Notes: a model not told the origin generated them from the letters alone. A stretch of 64,000 bases of DNA from Morinoia aosen (GCA_030386875.1 CM059566.1:40956068-41020067); one strand, 5' to 3'; counted from the stretch's first letter, positions 24,134 to 34,078 are shown. Numbers and translations: made by a program.

Positions 24134-24242
24134 ACATTACTTCACTTCACTGCTAACATTCTTTTTTTGGAGCTTATCATTGCATTACTTCACTTCACTG
24201 CTAACATTATTAGATCTTACAAAAGCAGTGACTCGGGTGTTG
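24134..24242. repeat. about 40-bp minisatellite, right part
   Basis: Two further copies of the unit found at 22728-23098 are followed by a 41-bp segment (24202-24242) that differs from 22687-22727 at one base. The right and left flanks therefore repeat each other around the array. Confidence 0.9.
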
Positions 24243-24829
24243 GTGATACTAACACAAATATTTTCTACACGCGAAAGGTTGTCTTTGAGGACACCTGAGA
24301 AAGAGAAGCATTCAAAACAGAACACTTGCACTCCCACTCCCAGAACCTTAAATTTAGCACTCCAGCACGTTTTGCATCCGCAAGAAGTCGTCAGCTCGAG
24401 CTTGGAGTTTTTGCACCTCTAAAGTAATTAGCTGTTTCAAAGTTTGAAGTTTAATTATGACACTGAGGGATGAAGCGAACTCAAGTTCGGAATATGTACG
24501 AGTCTCTCGCACTGGATCCCAAAGTTGCGGAGAACGCTCCGCGAACTTCTTGGCTGTAAAGTTTAATGAGATTATTAATTTATGCTTAATTTGGAGGCCC
24601 CAAAATGAAAGATTACTGAAACGATTTTCTAATTTCAATTCATTTGTTTGATATTACTTGAAGACAATTCAAAAATCGCTCAAGCACTTTACAAGTAACA
24701 GTAATATACAATATAACGATTGCAGTATATTAGCTTGCGAAAATTTTTTTGGAGTTTCGAAGTTTTCAGCTAAGTTGGAATAGTTAACTCGACATCCACC
24801 TATGAAATATATTTGTCTGTACATATAAT
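24243..24829. other. unique sequence
   Basis: Overlapping frames on both strands (24354-24638 minus, 24457-24651 plus) have no recognisable domain. No other feature is visible. Confidence 0.35.
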
Positions 24830-25045
24830 GGTTTGTTTATTATCAGCAGGGGGGAATCGTCCGCTCAATTTTCCAGTTCTAGTGCAGTTTTAAAGCCAAC
24901 TGAAGTAATTCACCGTATGCATCAACAATGTTGCTGTTTTGCGAAGGCTCTGCCTTGAAGGCAATGCATTATTAACATTTATTCCGACTTTTGTGATTAT
25001 TATAAATAATCGCAAACGAGCACGCCCAATGCTTTAAATGTTCAT
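24830..25045. promoter_or_regulatory. single-copy island with regulatory look
   Basis: Includes GATTATTATAAATAATC (an exact AT-rich palindrome) next to GCAAACGAGCACGCCC, and several AATG/CATT words. No coding frame. The regulatory role is inferred only from composition. Confidence 0.22.
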
Positions 25046-25254
25046 TTTAAGAAAACAGAGATGCTCAAAATACAAAATTGATCTAATTTACAAGGTCTTG
25101 AATGCATATTTACTTTTTCGTTGAACTTAACGAGATTTAATGCGTCGTTTCATAGTTGTTTTCGAATTTTTCAACCTTGTGGAATTGTTCTCGTTCACCG
25201 CGTGGTAAAAGACGAACAAAATTTCTTATCATACGGCATGTACGATAAAGCTGA

Positions 25255-25345
25255 ATCCGTAAAATTTAAAATTACTGTTAGTTCATAGAACGGCTTTCGA
25301 CGTTTCTACCATCATCTTCAGGCTGAAAAATTCTGAAAAATGATG
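25255..25345 (-). mobile_element. Penelope-like terminal fragment
   Basis: Read on the minus strand, CAGCCTGAAGATGATGG and GTAGAAACGTCGAAAG match the CTGAAGATG...GAAACGTC signature frequent at Penelope-like element ends, where hammerhead-type ribozymes reside. It is a short solo fragment about 1 kb before the other Penelope pieces. Confidence 0.45.
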
Positions 25346-25636
25346 GTCGCATTGATAATAATGTACATCCGATGTTCAAGCAAAATCAGACGCAAGTAAA
25401 ATTGCAGAAAATCCCACTCCAAGATGACTAGAGAGGAATGATTCTGTTACAACAGGAATACTGACCACAAGAAGACTAGTTAATATAGCTCAACAGCTCT
25501 ATGTTCGGGGCACCAAAGGCAGGCGAAATGGACGATCGTGCGGACGTTACAAACTCCTAACTACAGTTTTATTTATTAACAATTTTGGAGTAAAAATCTT
25601 AAGTATTTTCATTGAGAACCGGTGTATGTTTATGAC
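25346..25636. other. unique sequence
   Basis: No feature recognised. Confidence 0.35.
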
Positions 25637-25695
25637 TATATATATATATATATATTATATATGCATTATATATATATATATATATATTATATATG
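25637..25695. repeat. TA microsatellite
   Basis: Two (TA)n tracts separated by TTATATATGCA, directly left of the first long inverted repeat. Confidence 0.95.
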
Positions 25696-25701
25696 AACAA
25701 C

Positions 25702-25933
25702 AAATTTTTTTTACTGGAGATGTGTAAATTGATATAGACTAATTCGGGTACGCTGATTTCAAAAATCATAACCGTTTTGCTGTATCACGTCAGGATTTTC
25801 AGTTACAGAAGTACTTTTCTTTCTGCTTTCAGTGTCGTCACTGAACGTGATACAGCAAAACGGTTATGATTTTTGAAATAAGCGTACCCGAATTAGTCTA
25901 TATCAATTTACACATCTCCAGTAAAAAAAATTT
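25702..25933. mobile_element. long inverted repeat A with 54-bp loop
   Basis: Arms 25702-25790 and 25845-25933 are 89 bp each and reverse-complementary with one mismatch. They carry CATAACCGTTTTGCTGTATC and ACTAATTCGGGTACGC. The loop 25791-25844 begins CAGGATTTTCAGTTACAG. The same structure recurs at 26026-26223 with the loop reversed. It resembles a MITE or foldback element of unknown family. Confidence 0.9.
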
Positions 25934-26025
25934 TTTGAAATTTTTTAATTTCAAAAAGTCATTTAAAGTCATTGCTGAAGTAATTTTATTTCTTACACAC
26001 GTAAAAGATAGTTTGTGTTTGAGTA
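25934..26025. other. AT-rich spacer between the two inverted repeats
   Basis: Its first bases (TTTTTTGAAATTT) also follow the right arm of copy B, so the repeated unit extends a little beyond the palindromic arms. The rest is unique. Confidence 0.6.
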
Positions 26026-26223
26026 AGACTAATTTGGGTACGCTGATTTCAAAAATCATAACCGTTTTGCTGTATCACGTTCAGTGACGACACTGAAAGC
26101 AGAAAGAAAAGTATTTCTGTAACTGAAAATCCTGACGTGATACAGCAAAACGGTTATGATTTTTGAAATCAGCGTACCCGAATTAGTCTACATCAATTTA
26201 CACATGTCCAGTAAAAAAATTTT
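26026..26223. mobile_element. long inverted repeat B, loop in opposite orientation
   Basis: The right arm (26135-26223) matches the right arm of copy A. The left arm (26026-26080) is truncated at ACTAATTTGGGTACGC. The 54-bp loop 26081-26134 starts TCAGTGACGACACTGAAAGC and is the reverse complement of the loop of copy A with one substitution. Confidence 0.9.
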
Positions 26224-26244
26224 TTGAAATTTGTTGACCCGGCA

Positions 26245-26321
26245 TGAGATCTTTCAAATTCAAATATTTTATATCATGTTGGTAAAAAAGAGCATATGCG
26301 AATAATAGAAGCATCATATAG
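26245..26321 (+). pseudogene. Penelope-like endonuclease fragment, plus strand
   Basis: The plus-strand reading SNSNILYHVGKKEHMRIIEA corresponds to the C-terminal part of the GIY-YIG endonuclease domain of Penelope-like elements. It forms the left half of the perfect palindrome at 26253-26390 and is the mirror image of the minus-strand fragment next to it. Confidence 0.65.
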
Positions 26322-26390
26322 CTATATGATGCTTCTATTATTCGCATATGCTCTTTTTTACCAACATGATATAAAATATTTGAATTTGAA
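26253..26390. repeat. perfect 138-bp palindrome without spacer
   Basis: The arms 26253-26321 and 26322-26390 (69 bp each) are exact reverse complements. The centre is CATATAGCTATATG. Symmetry ends at 26252/26391. Both arms are Penelope-like coding DNA meeting tail to tail. Confidence 0.97.
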
Positions 26391-26489
26391 TTTAGGTCTT
26401 CACTCGAGGGTTGACAACCATGATCAACAAGGAAATCATTAAAAATAGAACCTTGATATTTGTGTGCTGTTAATCTTTGTTTCAGAGCC
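26322..26489 (-). pseudogene. Penelope-like GIY-YIG endonuclease fragment, minus strand
   Basis: The minus strand reads ALKQRLTAHKYQGSIFNDF, then LVDHGCQPSSEDLNSNSNI and LYHVGKKEHMRIIEA. The LxxRLxxH segment and the terminal RIIEA are typical of the endonuclease domain of Penelope-like elements, with the Arg and Glu expected there. The catalytic GIY-YIG start is missing. The same peptide, more damaged, is found in the plus-strand copy near 27805-27950. Confidence 0.75.
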
Positions 26490-26594
26490 ATATTGAAGGA
26501 ACTGAAGAAAAACTATATGAACTGAAATGTGGTGTAAATACTCTTCTAAATAATTATAATTTGAAAGAAGTGAAAAACAGTACCGTCAAGGTTA

Positions 26595-28045
26595 TATTTA
26601 CGGACATGCTAAAATTCCTACGATTCAGAACTATCCGCCGTAGAGGCCAATAATACCTCAGCTTCTTTTCGTCCCTTAGGCCGTTGCTAACACCTTGAAT
26701 AGAATTATAACTCCGTATGTCCCACAGAAGTATATGCTATAATCCACTGACGAATTCATTGCCTTCTTAAATAGTAAATTCCCGATCGGCAAGATAATGT
26801 CATAAGATGTTGAATCTTTATTCAACAATGTACTTCTTCCTGATACGACTAAGATAATTTTAGATTTTGTATATAATAGTGAAGATCTTTCTACCTCTAA
26901 ATCTGCATCCTCGTTATACTTTGAAGCAACTTGGACTTCTCGCTCTCAGGGCTACTGAAGCTACTTTTTGGCATACTGATGGCAGCTTGTTCCGCCCGCT
27001 AAATTGTGTCGCTATGGAATCCCCCTTAGGATGCCAATTTTTTCATGTCTTCCGTGGAAAACTTTGTGTTGAACACTACCCCTGTTAAACCGATAACATA
27101 CGACTGATATTTTTGTAGAGGTAGAAAGCGGTTAACCGTTAAAGACGTTGGAGAATTATATGATTGATAATTCGGTGTTCCGTTACACGTACGAGTTGGG
27201 TGAACACGGGAAGCTGCCTTTTTTGCATGTATTAGTTGAAGCTCCGCTGGGTGCTTTCCAGAGATCAATGTACGTTAAGCTTTTTCATGCTGGAAAAATC
27301 ATTAATTATGATTGTGTTGCTTCGTAATTGTATAAAGAGGCCGTCATTCATACTTTAATTAATAGAATTCATAAATTGAGCAGTAAATGGGCAAGTTTCC
27401 GCTCACAAATTCTTCGAGTAATTAGAGTGCTAATCAACAACAATTTTCCAATACACTGACTGAAAAAACAATCAACAAGTTTTTGAACCGAATTTCAAAC
27501 AGGTGCAGTCATCTTGGATTTAATACGCGACATTTGAATATATTTCATGAATCAGAATTACAAAACTGATGAACGAGTCTTTGAAAATATGGTAAGTACA
27601 TTTGGTAAAAATGTAGATTAAGATACGGCAGTTAAAGTCTGTGTGTATTATAAAGATCATTAAATCAGTGACCTCTTCGTAAGACATATATTTCCAGATC
27701 CAGGGTCAGTGATCTCCACAGAGCCAAATGATATACCTGTTCAATTGTCATGGAAGAAAATGTAAGTCTCTAAACCAATGTTACTTTTGCATGGGATGAC
27801 TAGAACAAAGATTAATTGTTCATAAATATCAAAGCCCTATTTTTGATAATTTCTGTGTTGATCACAGTTGCAAGCCCTCCAATTAGGACCCATATTCAAA
27901 CACAAAATTTTTACATCATGTTGTTAGAAAGAGCATATTCCAATAATGGAAGCAGTACATTTTTATAAACTTTAACCGGCCTTCAATGTAAATACCAATG
28001 TTTTTTGCTCTAAAATTATTTAATTTGACTGTAGTTCAGAGTTCG
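26595..28045 (+). pseudogene. Penelope-like retroelement, RT plus endonuclease, degraded
   Basis: From 26596 one plus frame reads YIYGHAKIPTIQ, then TLNRIITPYVPQKYML, STDEFIAFLNSKFPIGKIMS and DVESLFNNVLLPDTTKIILD. This is the finger and motif-A part of a Penelope-type reverse transcriptase, with in-frame stops at 26641, 26677, 26740 and 26803. After a frameshift, LNLHPRYTLKQLGLL and CVAMESPLGC (normally GVAMGSPLG) follow at 26890-27040. The YxDD motif is reduced to TTDIFVEVESG near 27100. Then come GEHGKLPFLHVLVEAPLG, HTLINRIHKLSSKWASFR, and a zinc-knuckle-like GRKCKSLNQCYFCMG before endonuclease remnants (27730-27950). Multiple stops and frameshifts make it inactive. Confidence 0.85.
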
Positions 28046-28877
28046 AAACATCGGCTCGATGGCCCACTTCGCGTGCCTCTGGTGCTCTGAACATGTAGCT
28101 GTTGTGCAATACTAACTAGTCATCTGCTAATCAAGATTCCTGCTGTACAAAAATTATTCGTATCTAGTCATCTTTTCAGTGTGATTTCCTGTCATTTTAT
28201 TCGCTTCGGATTTTGTTTGAGCATCGGATTTACATTTTATAAATATGACTGACAAAAAATTTTCCATATGTTTTTAACATGAAAATTATTATAGAAACAT
28301 CAAAGCGTTGCATTCTATAAATGTTTGAAATACTGAAGAATTTTATAGATTGAGGGCTTTAGCAAATATGACTTGCAATTTTCCTTATCTTTTGTGATAC
28401 TTTGAGCTAACAAAGTTAGATTTAGCTTTAATTTTTTTTTCCGATATTACACATGAGCTGCAGGTCTTTCTTTCCAATATTTACCCCATAGTCATGGTCA
28501 TTGATCGACTGGCAGCCTTTCACCTAATATTTGGAATAATTATAGTGAACATTTAATGCTCACAAAGTGAAATTGTTTTGCGAGGTTATAGCAATCCTTT
28601 GCTCGCTCGAGAAATGGGCAAAAAATAATGGAAAGTAGGGAATGCTCTGTATTGAATAAATAGTGGGAAGCTTTGCGATAAATTATTAAGCAATTTTAGG
28701 CTAATTATATGTACGAAATTCTACAAGAACCTAGATTTGTATTTCAGATAATAACATCTCATCTTTTTTTGCTGGTATTAGAATTTTACACAATGTAAAT
28801 AGTCATGTAAAATTAAGCAAAGTATCACCGAGTGGCATTTTTTATATAAATTCATAAGTGCATCAAAGGGTAATTCT
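28046..28877. other. AT-rich unique sequence
   Basis: No gene or repeat recognised. Confidence 0.4.
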
Positions 28878-29090
28878 TTAAATCCTGTAACTCAGCAGAG
28901 AAATCTGTAGTTCTAGCAAACTAGTTTCCAACCCACAGTTCAATTTGCAATCGGAGGAATGCGCAGTCTGGAAGTGAGTGTGTGCTGCAAGCAGTTCCTC
29001 CTTGAGGTGATCCAGTGGCTCTTGCTTTCGTGCCTTGACAAACTGGAGGTTTAAATCATCATTAGGCGAGTCCGGCAGCGCGCGGCGCAC
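28878..29090 (-). CDS. candidate exon of unknown gene (weak)
   Basis: On the minus strand the frame reads DDLNLQFVKARKQEPLDH then LKEELLAAHTHFQTAHSS, and ends at a TAA. Codons such as CTG, CTC, AAG, GAG, CAC, CAG and TTC are frequent here, unlike the AT-rich background, and the peptide would form an amphipathic helix. A possible splice acceptor (AACCTCCAG) lies just upstream of TTTGTCAAG. No donor and no partner exon were found, and the family is not recognised. It could instead be a GC-rich non-coding island. Confidence 0.22.
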   Translation of the reverse strand: MRRALPDSPNDDLNLQFVKARKQEPLDHLKEELLAAHTHFQTAHSSDCKLNCGLETSLLELQISLLSYRI

Positions 29091-29260
29091 CTACCTCCCT
29101 CCCTCGTATCCATCACACGACTGCCGTGGCGTTGACAGATTTTCAAAGCAACTGAGATGGACTGCTCTGTTTGCGGAGTGCCCCGTAATCTCAGTCTAGC
29201 CTTCGCTAACGTAGTCTCGAGTTCAGGAGAGCCTGACGCAAGGTACGGAAGGAAAATGTG
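29040..29260. promoter_or_regulatory. GC-rich island
   Basis: Contains CpG-rich CCGGCAGCGCGCGGCGCACC and several balanced words. It overlaps the candidate exon at 28878-29090. It might be a promoter-proximal or conserved non-coding element; nothing decisive is visible. Confidence 0.25.
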
Positions 29261-29900
29261 AATGGTCAAGGGGGATATGAATAACATGATGGGAAGTCCG
29301 TGAATATTTAAAAGTTTAAACTGGATACTTTGTTTGTTCGTTCGCCAAATTGATAACTGTGAGTTTATTTATTAGGGTTTGCTGGAGAAACGCTGTTTAA
29401 TTCATTAATATTCTAGGTATCGCGAGGGTTATGAAGTCAAAATTTTATCTGTGATAACTGTATGAAGAAACTTAATTTTTTTAGAACTGCTGTGTTTGCA
29501 AAACTTACAACACCTCTTGTTCGTTTCTGGGACCAGCAAAAAAAAATCGACTTTTTAAAAACTAAAGATAAATCTTTGAACCTCAAAACAATGAGTATTA
29601 ACGATTTCATTAGAATTTGTTAATAATTTTTTAATCAGTAACCTATATTTGAATTATTTAGCTTTCCGTTTGACTCAACTAATTTAAAGACATCATTTGA
29701 AGTAATATTGATCATAAAAAGCAATCGCAGGGCGAACTGAAAATGACCCCAAGCCTTACTGACCACAAGAGAGAGCTAAGTGCTACTTTAATGAGCATAA
29801 TCAAAACATGAAATTGAATATAACACGGATTCATTTGATTCACAAGAAAAACTCAGAACTAGCTCGACACAAATAACCAAAACAAAGAATTGAATAGTAC
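29261..29900. other. AT-rich unique sequence
   Basis: No feature recognised. Confidence 0.4.
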
Positions 29901-30130
29901 ACTTATCACTTCGAATCACCAAGAGCTAATTTCACTGCTGAGTTTCTACTGGAATACTTCAACGCTAATAAGATGAAACTGAAACTGAATAAAAAATTAA
30001 TAACATGAAACTGAAACTGAATAAGAAATAAATACCATAAAACTGCAACAAGTAAACGTGAATAAAATGAAACCGAAAATTGCACCTATCACTTCGAAAC
30101 ACCAAGAGCTAATTTCACCGCTGATATCCA
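29901..30130. repeat. direct duplication, about 176 bp apart
   Basis: TATCACTTCGAAWCACCAAG and AGCTAATTTCACYGCTGA occur at about 29906 and 30082. Between them GAAACTGAAACTGAATAA is tandemly repeated. Confidence 0.8.
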
Positions 30131-30289
30131 AAACGGACCTGACCGGAACGTATCACCACAAAATGAGTTCCATACCAGAAATTACAGCCCAGGTCCATGG
30201 AATTAAGAAGAATGGAAGACAGCATTCAGTCATCAGCTGCCCAAATCTTAGCAAATGATAGGAAATGAAAACGAGCTTCAGGGTGATGG

Positions 30290-30720
30290 ATAGAAGATAA
30301 GCAGAAGCTACGGCTGTAGAGGGATCGATGGGAGTAACCGGACAAGGGGAGTTTGAGGGTGGAGGGTGAGGGACCAGGGGAGTTTGGGGAAGGTAAGGAG
30401 GGGTCAGGGAGCGTGTGGAGGTCAGATAAAGTGTGTGGAGTTTGAGGGAGTGAGTGGAAGGCAGGATGAGCATGGAAGGATATTGAGCGTTAGTGGCGTA
30501 GAGATCTAAATTTGTGGTGGTGATGATCACGGTATAATTGGGAAAGTGGGCTAAATATTGTGAGTTAGGTGGAGGTGGATAGAATGGGTTCGGGTGATGT
30601 AGAGAAGTAGGATGATATAAAGTGGATTGGACGTCTATAAAAAGGACTTTGGTGGAGATTTGGAGAGATTAGAAGAGGTAGAAAGGTTTGTGTGCTCACA
30701 GAGATTGGATTTGGACACAG
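30290..30720. repeat. purine-rich tract
   Basis: GGAGTTTGAGGG, GGTGAGGGACC and GTGTGGAG-like words recur irregularly, so the plus strand is strongly purine-biased. The open minus frames in this region are artefacts of that bias. Confidence 0.6.
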
Positions 30721-31068
30721 AAAGGATTTAAAAGGTGGAGAAGACAAAGTGGGTTTGGAAGAAACTGAAACTGTTTTGCTTTATTAGGAAAAGCAAATGA
30801 GTTTGAAATGAAACAATCTATGGAAACAGGATAACAAGAGTCCAGTCTACGAAAAAAGAAGAAGGGTAATGGAACTGCTGTCATGAGAATCGCAATGGTG
30901 AAATCAGTGAAAGGAACCACTGGTTTTCTCGGTAATTCGATATTGTTTTGATTATAGAAACTGTTGAAATTCTACGGGAAAAAAATCAGTACATGCGAGG
31001 ACTAGATTAACTAAATTAATATTGTTACCATGGTTAATATTGTTTTAATTTTGGAAATTGTTGAAATT

Positions 31069-31335
31069 CTACTTGCAGATAGAGGTGGTAGATAAGGAAG
31101 TAGAGGCGGAAGAAGAGGAGATAAAAGTGGTAGACGAGGAGGTAGGGGTGGTAGATGAAGAGAGAGAGGTGGTAGATAAGCAGGTAGAGGAAGTAGAAGA
31201 AGAGGTAGAGGCGGTAGAGAAGCAGGCAGAGGCGTATATCGAGAAGAAAGAGTCGGCAGACAAGGAGGTAGAGCGGTAGATAAAAAAGGGGATAAAAAAA
31301 GAGGTAGAGGTGGTAGACAAAGAGGTAGAAGCTAG
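31069..31335. repeat. 18-21 bp purine-rich repeat
   Basis: Repeated GTAGANGNGGTAGANAAG modules, nearly all purine apart from T. The plus frame encodes a monotonous Val-Asp/Glu-Lys string, which is a consequence of the repeat. Confidence 0.85.
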
Positions 31336-31390
31336 GCGCTGTAAAGTACGTAGAGTTGCGTGCTAGCGTGACAGAAAATAAATTTCAGCT

Positions 31391-31592
31391 CTGTGAGGGG
31401 AGCTGGGATGTGAGGGGAGCTAGGATGTGAGGGGAGCTAGGATGTGAGGGGAGCTGGGACGTGAGGAAAGCTAGGATGTGAGGGAAGCTGGGATGTGAGG
31501 GGAACTAGGATGTGAGGGGAACTGGGATGTGAGAGGAACTAGGATGTGAGGAGAGCTAGGATGTGAGGGGATCTGGGATGTGAGGGGAGTTG
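31391..31592. repeat. 17-bp minisatellite, about 12 copies
   Basis: Unit GTGAGGGGAGCTAGGAT, with GGGAT and AACTAG variants. Confidence 0.95.
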
Positions 31593-32179
31593 GAATCTGA
31601 GGGAAGAAAAAAAGAAAAGAAAGAAGACGAATGCTCACCGCGGTTGAAAGAAAGAATAAGAATTTATAACGGAAAGCAAATGCGATGGTGGAAAAGAGGT
31701 AGTGAGAAAGCTTTCGTGAATAAATATATCAAACATTTGCATTCCATTTCTATATTTTTAGAGTAATTACAGATCATTGTTCACGGTGACGTAGTTATGA
31801 GTACGAATTTTTTATAAGGATGTAGATTTCATTGATGCGACGGTAAAACAAATTCAAAGCGCTCTGCGTATCTACAACACAGAAATATAAATACATCATA
31901 AATAAATAACTCATAAATAATACCAGGTTCCAAATGACATTCAGTAACGTACAAGACACAAACACTGGCGTTCCCCGTCAAGTCAGGGCTTAATTTTTTA
32001 TTTGTGATAAGCCGAGAATATTGTGTTGGTTTCACGTCTTCATCTCCGATAAATAAGAAAAAAAAATTTGGAAATTGTAAGTAAAGAATCGATTTACAAT
32101 TTAAAGAATCGAAACACTTAATAAAGAATCGATTTCCTAAATTCTACTGATTCTCTGAGTGCTGATCGTTACTGATCTC
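31593..32179. other. AT-rich unique sequence
   Basis: Three AAAGAATCGATT words near 32080-32135. Otherwise nothing is recognised. Confidence 0.4.
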
Positions 32180-32330
32180 TAAAGTCGCTAAACTGTCACT
32201 GCGAAGCAAGAAAACGTCGCTGAAAAGCCAGTATGCATAACTGGAAAGCCAGTAAACATCTTTTAAAAGGCACTAAATATCACTAAGAAGCTTGTAAACC
32301 ATTACTAAAAAGCTACCAAACTATCACCAA
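32180..32330. repeat. degenerate ancestor of the 64-bp array
   Basis: Irregular copies of a module of about 21-30 bp such as AACCATTACTAAAAAGCYA and AAAAGCCAGTA. Similar sequence is found at 35660-35895 on the far side of three intervening arrays. Confidence 0.6.
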
Positions 32331-33367
32331 AATGCCACTAAATAATCATAAAACTCTACAGAACCATTATTCAGCTACCACTATCCCTCACTAAAATGCC
32401 CCTAAATGATCACAAAGCTCCACAAAACCATCATTCAGCCACCCCTAACCCTCACTTAAATACCACAAAATATTCACAAAGCTCCACAAAACCATCATTC
32501 AGCCACCACTAACCCTCACTAAAATGCCACTAAATAATCACAAAGCTCCACAAAACCATCATTCAGCCACCACTAACCCTCACTAAAACGCCACTAAATA
32601 ATCACAAAGCTCCACAAAACCATCATTCAGCCACCACTAACCCTCACTAAAATGCCACTAAATATTCACAAAGCTCCACAAAACCATCATTCAGCCACCA
32701 CTAACCCTCACTAAAACGCCACTAAATAATCACAAAACTCCACAGAACCATCATTCAGCCACCACTAACCCTCACTAAAATGCCACTAAATAATCACAAA
32801 ACTTCACAAAACCATCATTCATCCACCACTAACCCTCAATAAAATTGCCACTAAATCATCACAAAGTTCCACAAAACCATCATTCAGCCACCACTAACCC
32901 TCACTAAAACGCCACTAAATAATCACAAAGCTCCACAAAACCATCATTCAGCCACCACTAACCCTCACTAAAATGCCACTAAATAATCCCAAAGCTCCAC
33001 AAAACCACCACTCAGCCACCACTAACCCTCACTAAAACGCCACTAAATAATCACAAAGCTCCACAAAACCATCATTCAGCCACCACTAACCCTCACTAAA
33101 ATGCCACTAAATATTCACAAAGCTCCACAAAACCATCATTCAGCCACCACTAACCCTCACTAAAACGCCACTAAATAATCACAAAACTCCACAGAACCAT
33201 CATTCAGATACCACTAACCCTCACTAAAATGCCACTAAATAATCACAAAACTTCACAAAACCATCATTCAGCCACCACTAACCCTCACTAAAATGCCACT
33301 AAATCATCACAAAGTTCCACAAAACCATCATTGAGCCACCACTAACCCTCACTAAAATGCCACTAAC
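32331..33367. repeat. 64-bp minisatellite, about 16 copies
   Basis: The unit contains CACAAAGCTCCACAAAACCA, TCATTCAGCCACCACTAACC and CTCACTAAAAYGCCACTAAA. Variant patterns repeat after seven units: CACAAAACTCCACAGAACC occurs at 32731 and 33180, a 449-bp higher-order duplication. Confidence 0.96.
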
Positions 33368-33600
33368 CCACTCGGAGCAGCTCTGTCGTCCCTCCCGCGT
33401 TTATCAGCAGGAGAATCCAATCAAGCAAATTGTCGGCGTTGATCGCCTATACAAACATGGCGGCTTCCAGGACACAACGGGGCCTGGAGCAGTCAGATGC
33501 CTGGAATATTCCAGGTGCCGGGCAGGCAAGGGGCTCTTAGTGTTCACCAGTCCAACCCCTGGGGAGTATTGGGAACTTACAGAGTGCAGGTGGCGCTTGG
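33368..33600. promoter_or_regulatory. GC-richer single-copy island
   Basis: Contains CGCGTTTATCAGCAGGAG, CAATCAAGCAAATTGTCGGC and ACAAACATGGCGGCTTCC between two minisatellites. Balanced composition and motif-like words suggest a conserved non-coding element, unproven. From 33530 it grades into half-units of the next repeat. Confidence 0.25.
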
Positions 33601-34078
33601 AAACTTTCAGAAGGTTTAGTGTTCTCCAGTCGAACCCCTGAGGAGTACTGGAAACTTTCTGAATGCAGGTGACGCTTGGAAACTTTCTGAATGCAGGTGA
33701 TGCTTGGAAACTTTCTGAATGCAGGTGACGCTTGGAAACTTTCAGAATGCTGGTGACGCTTGGAAACTTTCAGAATGCAGGTGACACTTGGAAACTTCCA
33801 GAATGCAGGTGACGCTTGGAAACTTTCAGAATGCAGGTGACGCTTGGAAACTTTCAGAATGCAGGTGACGCTTGGAAACTTTCAGAATGCAGGTGACGCT
33901 TGGAAACTTTCAGAATGCAGGTGACGCTTGGAAACTTTCAGAATGCAGGTGACGCTTGGAAACTTTCAGAATGCAGGTGACGCTTGGAAACTTTCAGAAT
34001 GCAGGTGACGCTTGGAAACTTTCAGAATGCAGGTGACGCTTTAAAACTTTCAGAATGCTGGTGACGCTTGGTAAGTTC
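33600..34078. repeat. 28-bp minisatellite, about 17 copies
   Basis: The unit contains GAATGCAGGTGACGCTTGG followed by AAACTTTCA. The central copies are identical. Confidence 0.97.

Noticed and set aside
31058-31279. Acidic coiled-coil-like protein
   Set aside because: The Val-Asp-Glu-Lys string comes from a purine-rich repeat (GTAGANGNGGTAGANAAG), and no non-repeat part is present.
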